Source: Alteromonas ponticola
GTDB lineage: Bacteria; Pseudomonadota; Gammaproteobacteria; Enterobacterales; Alteromonadaceae
Reading direction: 5' to 3'
Length of the DNA: 64,000 bases
Assembly: GCF_012911815.1 (NCBI RefSeq)
Contig: NZ_JAATNW010000004.1
Coordinates: 404,871-468,870, forward strand
Below are positions 37,816 through 45,694 of this stretch, piece by piece. A program made the translations under genes and the position numbers. Position 1 is the first letter of the stretch, and every line of letters begins with the position of its first letter. Under the pieces are notes generated by a model. That model had not been told where the DNA came from and made no database searches. It saw nothing but the letters and a program-made list of their open reading frames with translations.

Positions 37816-38094
37816 TTTTCTCCGTGAACTTGAGCAAATTACGTTAAATATTGTCACATGTTACAGCGGTGACTTTTAGTAGACTCAATAGTTTTCTTCA
37901 ATTTGACCATAACTGAAAGAGAATACCATAATACGTACACGATTTGGCACTAAGGTTTCAATTGACGGGTTTATTGTAGGCTCATCATTTAAAACGTTTA
38001 AAAATTGCCCCCACTTTAAAAAAATTATTCTGTTAGAATACCCCTGAATAAAAATGATAATGAATGGTCAAAAAATTTAACTGGTTTCCCCACG

Positions 38095-38703
38095 ATGCAA
38101 AACGATAACAGCTTATACAATCTGGCATTCCCGCAGGAAGATGCTTCCGAGCTGGCAAATCTATCGCAAGACAACCTAAAAAAGGTTTATCCGGAGCTTT
38201 ATTTAAAAGCTGCTTCGACAATTAGACGCAAACGGCGAGCGCGCAGCAAAGCCAATGAACAAAGTAAAATGAGTGATACGGCTTTAGTCGCGTTAACCCA
38301 TTCTACAAAGTCATTTGTTGAGGAAAGCTACTTTCGTTCACGCTGGTATCGGTATTTAAAATCAATATTGGTTAAGTTTGCGCGCAAGGCATTTTTTCAT
38401 AAGCCTTCTTTTGAACAGGACATTCATCTTATTCTGACAAGTGATTTTTTCGATGCGCAGTGGTACTCGGACAGTAGTGGTGTACAAGGGAGTGACAAGG
38501 CCCTGGCACGCCATTATTTGCTGCATGGCTATGCCAATTTATTAGATCCATCGTCTTCGTTTTCTACGAAAGCCTATTTACAATTTAATCCCGATATTAT
38601 CTCTTCTGCACTCAATCCGCTTGTTCACTATCTGCGTCATGGCGTATTAGAGAAGCGTAAAATTGCCGAAAGTTCTTACAAAAAAACTGAAAATAATGAA
38701 TAA
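38095..38703 (+). CDS. Second W-Y-L/Y-P-D module protein
   Basis: A 202-residue protein of unknown function. The N-terminus has no export signal; 65-75 are basic (RRKRRARSK). Residues about 115-195 carry two module copies, with FDAQWYSDSS and HYLLHGYAN first, then KAYLQFNPDI, NPLVHYLRHG and LEKRK. The organisation matches the gene at 24578, and again a large glycosyltransferase gene follows, here overlapping by ATGAATAA at the stop. This repeated pairing suggests the two act together. The promoter lies in the 280-base gap upstream, which is AT-rich; a TAGAAT at 38034 lacks a well-spaced -35. Confidence 0.65.
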   Translation: MQNDNSLYNLAFPQEDASELANLSQDNLKKVYPELYLKAASTIRRKRRARSKANEQSKMSDTALVALTHSTKSFVEESYFRSRWYRYLKSILVKFARKAFFHKPSFEQDIHLILTSDFFDAQWYSDSSGVQGSDKALARHYLLHGYANLLDPSSSFSTKAYLQFNPDIISSALNPLVHYLRHGVLEKRKIAESSYKKTENNE

Positions 38704-40786
38704 GCACCATAACCATACTTCTTTTAAGACGTTTGCTCAGAACGTGTTAGGTTTCAGTGATGAGGCTGATTTTGAGCTCGAAAACATCAAGGGCGAATTA
38801 AATTATTCCTACTCTGTAAATAAGGTAGACGAGAAGATTGAATTATCGAGCGTTTTATCCAGTAAAAAGGGTAATGTCGAACGTTCATGTATTATCAAGG
38901 GCGATGACGAAAAGCTCGTTTCCTTAGTTCCAGCCTTGTTAAACAAAAACGTCGTTCAGCTTGATCATGCGGTGAATGTGCTGCAATCAGCTCAAAACCA
39001 TAGTGAGATAAATAGCGCTTTATTTGACGCAACCGAAACGCTTCGAAAAAATTATGGTCTGGCTGTTTATTATGCTGAAACGCTGGCGAAAAGCGCGTTA
39101 ACAGCAGACCTAATAACCTTCTCGCTTCCTCAGTTGACCGAACTGGCAATTGTTTTGGGAAAGGAAAAAGAGCTTGCACGTCTAATTGCTGATGAACTGC
39201 AATCGCTTCTTACTGACATGGATTTCTTAAAGTCTGTTGAAAATTTACGACTCATTCAACAAATTCTCGCCGCATCATCAGAAGTATCATACATCAATGA
39301 GCAGCTACTTGCGCTTTCTTACCCTGTAGACGAGTCCTCATTTGATGCAATGTTGAGTATCTTTCTGTCTGTATCGAAAAATGTCGACGACTTTAAAGCT
39401 TTCACCGGACGAGCTGAGTGGCAAGAACGTTTACAATCCCAGCAGGTCTTTTCGCGTACCATAGAGACGCTTAGCCGTTCCCCAGTGAAAATAAATTTCA
39501 TAACGGACCCTAAGCGTTTTACCCCAATCTGGCGCTGCTTTGATGAAACAATACACGTACGGATGTTGTTCCGAGCCTGTTATTTTATCGCTGACACTGA
39601 CCAGGAGTTACTAAATTCTATTGATACGGTGAAGCTGTTGATTACTGCATTTTCAATGGATGATGCCGACTTCAACGTGGTCTATCGGGATATCAGGCGC
39701 TCATACCGAACGATTTGCTCAAGGCAGCAACTTGAACATATTTTAGAACAAGTTGACGTTGATGAACTTAGCTTAAACAAATGGATTTATTTGTTTAGCC
39801 TGTTACAACCTCATGTTGAGGAGAATGAGAAGCTGGGTTTCTTTACACAAGTGATGTTAATGAATGGCATTCCTGTCGTCAGTAGCGAGGTGCCGCTCAC
39901 GTTCGCGGCAGCTTTAGGGTTGAAAAAGTTGTCCAACGAGATTATTAACGACAGCTTATTGGCATCAAACTGCACTCCCTGTTTGCCAATTGATGTCGAT
40001 TACTCGCTAAAGGATATATTTTCCTCGGTCATTGAGGCTGGACAAACAATGACTCGTTCTGGCACTGATAAAGGGTTGGTGAGCATTATCATAACCACCT
40101 TTAATCCTGACTTGGATTTCTTCAAGTTGTCATTGCATTCACTTGCACTACAAAGTTACCAAAATATTGAAGTAATAATTGTAGATGACTGTTCAGAACA
40201 AACCACTAGTCAAAAAATTGCTGAAATATGTGATAGCTTTGAGAATATGCAGATCACCTTCATTCGTAATCAGCAAAATGTGGGTCAATATGTCAGCAGA
40301 AATATCGCCATTCAGCAATCGAAAGGGCAGTTTATAGCAATTCAGGATGATGACGATGTCAGTCACCCCCAGCGCATCGAGCGGCAGGTGAATGCTTTAG
40401 AAAGTGAATCCTATTCAGCTTGTTTTACGAAGCATGTGCGCTATTCAGATGAGGGAATGTTATCCGTTGATGATCCACGCAATTTGTTAGTGTTGGGTGA
40501 TGGCCCTGCTTCGTTGATATTCAAACGCGATGTCTTAAATACTGTCGGCGGCTTTCGCGCTTTTCGGTCTCGTGGAGATATCGATTTTCGTACACGCATC
40601 CAGCGCATGTTAGGTGAACAAGCGATTTATCACCTGAACATTCCACTCTATTACATGAGATCTTCGCTGAAGACTATTTCCTCACTATATGAATATTTAC
40701 ACGGAGACCAATTAGTGTATTTCCGCAAACGTATAGCGATTCTTAGTGGCCGCAAAGCTAGTCAAGAGGAGTGTGGTGTTGAGTAG
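38696..40786 (+). CDS. GT2 glycosyltransferase with long helical N-terminus
   Basis: The ATG at 38696 overlaps the previous stop and gives 696 residues. Residues about 1-455 are helical with no family I recognise, perhaps an alpha-solenoid. Residues about 460-690 are a GT2 domain: SIIITTFNPDLDFFKLS, VIIVDDCSEQTT, and AIQDDDDVSHPQR as the acidic metal site. The last part resembles the GT2 domain of the fusion at 45691, which has VHDADDWSHPQ at the same place. The donor sugar is unknown. Likely cytoplasmic and in an operon with its neighbours. Confidence 0.82.
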   Translation: MNKHHNHTSFKTFAQNVLGFSDEADFELENIKGELNYSYSVNKVDEKIELSSVLSSKKGNVERSCIIKGDDEKLVSLVPALLNKNVVQLDHAVNVLQSAQNHSEINSALFDATETLRKNYGLAVYYAETLAKSALTADLITFSLPQLTELAIVLGKEKELARLIADELQSLLTDMDFLKSVENLRLIQQILAASSEVSYINEQLLALSYPVDESSFDAMLSIFLSVSKNVDDFKAFTGRAEWQERLQSQQVFSRTIETLSRSPVKINFITDPKRFTPIWRCFDETIHVRMLFRACYFIADTDQELLNSIDTVKLLITAFSMDDADFNVVYRDIRRSYRTICSRQQLEHILEQVDVDELSLNKWIYLFSLLQPHVEENEKLGFFTQVMLMNGIPVVSSEVPLTFAAALGLKKLSNEIINDSLLASNCTPCLPIDVDYSLKDIFSSVIEAGQTMTRSGTDKGLVSIIITTFNPDLDFFKLSLHSLALQSYQNIEVIIVDDCSEQTTSQKIAEICDSFENMQITFIRNQQNVGQYVSRNIAIQQSKGQFIAIQDDDDVSHPQRIERQVNALESESYSACFTKHVRYSDEGMLSVDDPRNLLVLGDGPASLIFKRDVLNTVGGFRAFRSRGDIDFRTRIQRMLGEQAIYHLNIPLYYMRSSLKTISSLYEYLHGDQLVYFRKRIAILSGRKASQEECGVE

Positions 40787-41636
40787 CTTAATAATTAGCT
40801 TAACGACTATCCATTCGAGGGTTGATAAAATTCACTTGGTGATCGAATCATTACTCAATCAACAGACGTCGATTGATTTTGAAGTACGTTTGTATATTTC
40901 CGACGAAGCGTATTTATTAGATAAGGGAATAAATAACATCCCAGATACGTTGCAACGCGTGGCGAAGAATAGTGATGGGCGATTTAACGTTTTCTATACC
41001 CAAAACATTGGGCCCTATCGTAAGTTTTTACCGCTGTTAAAAGAGTACTTTGCGGACAAAATAGATTTTACCTATTTAGTGACGGTTGACGATGACACTG
41101 TATACCCTGATAACTGGCTACAGGGGCTTATTGAGGCAAACCAAAAGCACAACTGTGTTGTGGCCTATCGTGGAAGACAGTTAGTTTGTGATGAAGAGTC
41201 GGTAATGCCTTACAACACTTGGATTCATTCAGATTCAACGGTACTTCAACCCAGTTTGAAAACTGTAGGTACAGGTAAAGATGGTATCCTCTACCGGCCG
41301 GAATATTTTCACCCTGATATAGTAGATATAGAACAAGCATTGGCCGCCTGCAACCATGCCGATGACCTGTGGCTAAAAGTTCATACCGCTATTAATGGGG
41401 TCCCTTCGGTATTATTAGCGGAAAGCCTGGAAGAAGCGTTTCAGGATTTAGGGGAAGAAGACGATAACACGCTTTATCGAAAAATTAATAAGTTCGGCGG
41501 AAACGATGTGGCTATGAGTAACTTACACAGGTACTTTTTAAATCGTTACAGACTAAATTTATTGGATGTTTTTAATCTAAACCTGTCAAAAAGCAGCACT
41601 TGGTTAAATCCGCACTTTTTAAATAGTTACTATTAG
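40779..41636 (+). CDS. GT-A-type glycosyltransferase
   Basis: About 285 residues. I prefer the TTG at 40779 because GAGGAG lies seven bases upstream; GTG codons at 40773 and 40776 are alternatives. The start overlaps the previous stop. SLTTIHSRVDKIHLVIESL and TVDDDTVYPDNWLQGL, with a DxD-like metal site, mark a GT-A fold near GT2. HADDLWLKVHTAI and the late FGGNDVAMSN are also typical of this subgroup. The function is sugar transfer in the locus glycan; donor and acceptor are not known. Confidence 0.75.
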   Translation: MSSLIISLTTIHSRVDKIHLVIESLLNQQTSIDFEVRLYISDEAYLLDKGINNIPDTLQRVAKNSDGRFNVFYTQNIGPYRKFLPLLKEYFADKIDFTYLVTVDDDTVYPDNWLQGLIEANQKHNCVVAYRGRQLVCDEESVMPYNTWIHSDSTVLQPSLKTVGTGKDGILYRPEYFHPDIVDIEQALAACNHADDLWLKVHTAINGVPSVLLAESLEEAFQDLGEEDDNTLYRKINKFGGNDVAMSNLHRYFLNRYRLNLLDVFNLNLSKSSTWLNPHFLNSYY

Positions 41637-41830
41637 CTTTTCAAGGTCATTTGTATAAACATCAATCGCAAATGTCCTTACCAATGGCTGAGCTATCATA
41701 TACAAAAATTACTAGATAGCTAAATGCCGGATAAATGTTTGATTAGGTATTCAACGTAGCAGTCTAAATAACAAATTAAGCCTACGAAAAGTAAACGTGA
41801 AAACTGTTGCACTAAAATTTGCAACTTAAA

Positions 41831-42832
41831 ATGAATACCACGCAATTTTCAGAGATGAGATATTTGATGTCCAAAATAAAGACAAAGCTCCATAAAATTT
41901 TTCGCAGCTTAATGCAGTCCAAAGGTACGCGAACTGATCGCACACCAGCTCACGTTCTCGAAGCAAGAAAGGTCCTCGGCGGCGTCAACCTAGTAGGTTT
42001 TTCTGAAGTTTTTTCCGGCAACTTTGGTGATTTAGTTGGCCCTTACATCTACCAAAAATTGACAGGAAAAACCGCCGATACTTTTCCTGTTAACAAACAA
42101 AAAGTGCCTGAGGAGAGAAAGCACTTTCTAATTATCGGCAGTATTTTACATTTTTCGACAAACCAATCGCATTTATGGGGTATAGGTTTGATGAAAGCAA
42201 GAGACGCAGAAAAACATAAAGAGGTTTTCAGTGCATCCCGTATCTTCGCGGTGCGCGGGCCAATTACAAGAAAACATCTTATATCAAGCGGAATAATTAG
42301 TGAGCGCCATCCTCTTGCCTATGGTGACCCTGCGATATTATTGCCTCTTTTTCATAACCCAGAGTGTGAAAAGAAATATGAAATTGGTCTGATTCCTCAT
42401 GTAAAAGATTACGAGAAGGTCAAAGAAAAATATAAGGATCAACCACACGTGCGGGTCATTCAGTTGGGTGATTTAGGATATGAATTTTCAAATATCGAGC
42501 CTGTTATAGACGAAATTAAAGAGTGTCAACGAGTGATTTCTTCTTCATTGCACGGAGTAATAGTTTGCCACTCTTATGATGTACCTGTTTGTTGGGCTAA
42601 CTTCACTGAGGTAACGAAGAGAGGTAAGTCCGGTACCAGCCATACTAAATTTAAAGATTATTATCTTTCAGTAGCGCTCGAGTGCCCGAATCCTGTAGAT
42701 CTCACTACACAATTATTCAGTGAAGCCGACTTAACGTTTACGTTACCAGAGAAAGGCAAAATCGAAGAGTTGCAAAAAGGTTTGATAAATTTTGCGCCCT
42801 TTAATATTTCACACAACCCATTAGCCTCATAA
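41831..42832 (+). CDS. Polysaccharide pyruvyl transferase family protein
   Basis: About 333 residues from the ATG at 41831; the start is uncertain, with ATG codons at 41855 and 41867 possible and no strong ribosome site. FSGNFGDLVGPYIY near the start, HLWGIGLM, AVRGPITRKHL, AYGDPAILLPLF and SSSLHGVIVCHSYDVPVCW follow the pattern of ExoV/GumL-type enzymes (PF04230) that put a pyruvate ketal on sugars using phosphoenolpyruvate. It would add negative charge to the glycan. It starts a cluster with the next sulfotransferase gene, which follows by 5 bases, and is 190 bases after the previous gene. Confidence 0.85.
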   Translation: MNTTQFSEMRYLMSKIKTKLHKIFRSLMQSKGTRTDRTPAHVLEARKVLGGVNLVGFSEVFSGNFGDLVGPYIYQKLTGKTADTFPVNKQKVPEERKHFLIIGSILHFSTNQSHLWGIGLMKARDAEKHKEVFSASRIFAVRGPITRKHLISSGIISERHPLAYGDPAILLPLFHNPECEKKYEIGLIPHVKDYEKVKEKYKDQPHVRVIQLGDLGYEFSNIEPVIDEIKECQRVISSSLHGVIVCHSYDVPVCWANFTEVTKRGKSGTSHTKFKDYYLSVALECPNPVDLTTQLFSEADLTFTLPEKGKIEELQKGLINFAPFNISHNPLAS

Positions 42833-42837
42833 TATTT

Positions 42838-43833
42838 ATGCAATTAATCTTACATATTGGTACGCACAAAACAGGTACAACGACAATTCAACAGCAATTG
42901 TCAGCTCAAAGACAATGGTTAAAAGAGCAGGGATGCTGGTATCCCAGTTATAAGGAACTATTTCCAGATGTCGATAATCACTATTCCCATTTAGATCTCG
43001 CAAAAGGTCTAATGGGGCAAAGCAAAAAATTTACTGTAGAGCAGGTAGAAGAATACTTTTCCCGATTGCATCAGATTGCGCTTCAAAATGGTTATCAGAA
43101 AGTATTGATCTCAGCTGAAGCTTTTTATAGAGCAGCGTTGGGTAATAATGAAGGTTCTATTTGGGATAGAAAAGAAAACTATATAAAGAAACTACGCTCT
43201 TTTATCAAATTCGATGATGTTCGTGTAGTCTTAGTACTGAGACCCTATGCCAGTTATTTGGAGTCTTTATATTCAGAACATGTGAAGGTCACCGCTTATA
43301 AAGGCGATATTCAGCGCTTCCTGAGAGAGTATCCAGATCGTTTTTGTCATGATAAGCAGTGCGAACTTTGGTCAAAACATATTGGCAAAGTTGACGTTTT
43401 ATACTTCGAAGATTTGATCGAAAGCGGTAATATCACAGCTAATTTTCTTCACGCTCTTGGCATTTCAGCATTCCCTGTAAACGAAGAAAAGAAAAGAGCC
43501 AATGTCGCACTGCCACCCCCGTTAATCGAGATGAAAAGGTTATTTAATCAGGTTGAGCAAGATAGAGGGGTTTTAAATAAATATGCTAAGATGCTCGCTC
43601 AAGTTGCCAAGCTGGATAAATTTACCGCGCGATTTGAAGGCGCTAAAAGTTTCTTCGATGTTGCTGAGCAGGAAAAAGTCATTCAGAAAATTCTTAGTGA
43701 AGACTCAATATCCTCGGGAAGTGGATTTGTAGACAAAGAACGTTTGACCAAGGTCAATAATAAGAAGCTGAAATTTGAAGGATTGAGTCAAAGAGATGTG
43801 GCACTTATATCGTCATTACTATTATCGCTTTAA
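42838..43833 (+). CDS. Sulfotransferase-like P-loop protein (2 of 3)
   Basis: A 331-residue protein beginning MQLILHIGTHKTGTTTIQ, the classical PAPS 5'-phosphosulfate loop. VVLVLRPYASYLESLYSEH at about 124-142 is the 3'-phosphate-binding helix region with Arg and Ser. It probably sulfates a sugar of the locus glycan. It is clearly the best match of the three to the sulfotransferase pattern. Its 3' end overlaps the next gene by 38 bases. Confidence 0.82.
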   Translation: MQLILHIGTHKTGTTTIQQQLSAQRQWLKEQGCWYPSYKELFPDVDNHYSHLDLAKGLMGQSKKFTVEQVEEYFSRLHQIALQNGYQKVLISAEAFYRAALGNNEGSIWDRKENYIKKLRSFIKFDDVRVVLVLRPYASYLESLYSEHVKVTAYKGDIQRFLREYPDRFCHDKQCELWSKHIGKVDVLYFEDLIESGNITANFLHALGISAFPVNEEKKRANVALPPPLIEMKRLFNQVEQDRGVLNKYAKMLAQVAKLDKFTARFEGAKSFFDVAEQEKVIQKILSEDSISSGSGFVDKERLTKVNNKKLKFEGLSQRDVALISSLLLSL

Positions 43834-45694
43834 ACTATTACCCATTCTTATTAGTTCGAAGCGGGATATCTGTACTCTACTCAATAAGCTCCGCCATCTA
43901 GACTTCGGTAAGGATAGCTCGAATTTTATTCCTTCTTTTTATCAGGCGCTTAGAACGTTTCCATCACTACTTCCTCGCACACTTGCCGTGCGAGATGAGC
44001 TCTATGAAGATAAATGGAATAATCAGCAGATTTGCTTAGTAGCTGCAGCGTTGGCTGGTAGGGATAACGTTGAAAGCGATTTAATATCTAAATCATTGTT
44101 GCTTAATTTGTTGCAAGGAGTAAAAAATGGCCTGCCTGAGCCTATAGCAAGCAGAATAATTCAGATTGCATTAAATCAACTTGCATTAAATACAGTGTTT
44201 CAAGAAGTGGAAGCCCCTAAGCTTCCATTATCAGATAATGTGCTGACGATTCTTTTCAATCACATTCCAGATCATTCTATCAATCAATATGGTGAGAGAT
44301 TTTCTCGTCTGTTTGAGCAATGTGGTGGTATTTCCCACTATCAGGAAAGCGCCAACCTTTTTGCAAACAAGTTTCCAGCTTTGATAAAGCACGATGATTT
44401 TTTAAAATTAATAGATATACGGATAAATTCTCATACACATGTGAATCCAGCTTGGTTTGTTCATTTACTTAATACAAGTACGCAAAGCGAATATTGGGAA
44501 GTCAAAAAGACAGTCGAACGGTTCATACTGTACCTCTCCGAAAAAAAGGTCAAAAGAGATAGAATCAAAGGTATCATTGAAGCGACTTTAAAACGGTCAA
44601 TCGATGATGCACTCGCTTTGTCACATTTATATTTTGATAAGGTGCCAGCAAGTAAAACAAAGCACGTTGAACTTTATTGTTGGTATCTATCAACCCTCGG
44701 TCGGTTTACTGAAGCGAAATCTCACTACTTTTCGCATATTGATAAATCCAACTTTTTGTCCGCCCAACTACAAAAAATAAAACTGGTGGAAGCAACGAAT
44801 CATCATGCCAAGATTTTCTGTTCATTTAACAATGAAATTGACATTTTACCTAGCTTTTTGGCGTATTACAGGTCATTAGGAAATGTTTTATTCTACTTAG
44901 TTGACAATGGTTCTACGGATGGAACACTTGAATATCTGAAGTCTCAAGCTGATGTAAATCTTTTTTATACTGAAGAGAGCTTCAATGATTCTAAGTTCAA
45001 TGCAACTTGGATTAACGCTTTAATCAGTCAGTATTCTTCCAAAGATGAACTAATCATAAAAGTGGATGCCGATGAATTTTTAATGTATCCAGACATGTTA
45101 GAAAAACCTATTGAGACATATTTGGCTGAAAGAGGCATTGAACCGATCGACAGTATTTTTGGCGCGTTAATAGACTTATATCCTAAATATTTATCTGATA
45201 TGGATAATAAATCTGTACCAGAATACATTACGAACACACCAAAATTCTTTGACAAAGTTGATTTCATATTTCCAATCGTTTCACCTCCCTATGCGAGATT
45301 AAGTGGGGGAATAAGAAAGCGTGTATTAGGTGCAGCGCTCACTAATTTGACGAAGTCACCCATCGTTAGAGGTGGAGGGGAAGTTATACATTTTAACGCT
45401 AATCATTATACCAGTCCCGTTAGAATGGCCCCAGAAGTAGTTGGCTTAGCACATTATAAAATAATGCCAAAATACAAGGAAAAGTTAAAAACCCAATTGT
45501 CGCGGGGAGAACATTACGGAGGCGGCAGACGTGAACGTGCTATGTTGAAGTTATCAAATGTTGAAAGCTCCCTGGTAGATGAAGCTGCTCTGGCTTTTTC
45601 CCATAAGCTCAATTTGTCTGAAGTTGTAAGTAATAATGAAGAGCTACTTAGCCTTCTAAAGCATTTTCAGGATAAATCATTGGCAAGCAAATGA
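43796..45694 (+). CDS. GT2-like (Glyco_tranf_2_4) glycosyltransferase with helical N-terminus
   Basis: A 632-residue protein. Residues about 1-335 are helical and unassigned; their pattern loosely resembles the N-terminal part of the protein at 38696. Residues about 338-560 are the transferase, with FCSFNNEIDILPSFLAYY, YLVDNGSTDGTLEYL and KVDADEFLMYP, as in the PF13704/GT92-like group. HFNANHYTSP follows later. The start ATG at 43796 lies inside the preceding sulfotransferase gene, and the stop overlaps the next start by 4 bases, so these genes are tightly coupled. Confidence 0.8.
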   Translation: MWHLYRHYYYRFKLLPILISSKRDICTLLNKLRHLDFGKDSSNFIPSFYQALRTFPSLLPRTLAVRDELYEDKWNNQQICLVAAALAGRDNVESDLISKSLLLNLLQGVKNGLPEPIASRIIQIALNQLALNTVFQEVEAPKLPLSDNVLTILFNHIPDHSINQYGERFSRLFEQCGGISHYQESANLFANKFPALIKHDDFLKLIDIRINSHTHVNPAWFVHLLNTSTQSEYWEVKKTVERFILYLSEKKVKRDRIKGIIEATLKRSIDDALALSHLYFDKVPASKTKHVELYCWYLSTLGRFTEAKSHYFSHIDKSNFLSAQLQKIKLVEATNHHAKIFCSFNNEIDILPSFLAYYRSLGNVLFYLVDNGSTDGTLEYLKSQADVNLFYTEESFNDSKFNATWINALISQYSSKDELIIKVDADEFLMYPDMLEKPIETYLAERGIEPIDSIFGALIDLYPKYLSDMDNKSVPEYITNTPKFFDKVDFIFPIVSPPYARLSGGIRKRVLGAALTNLTKSPIVRGGGEVIHFNANHYTSPVRMAPEVVGLAHYKIMPKYKEKLKTQLSRGEHYGGGRRERAMLKLSNVESSLVDEAALAFSHKLNLSEVVSNNEELLSLLKHFQDKSLASK

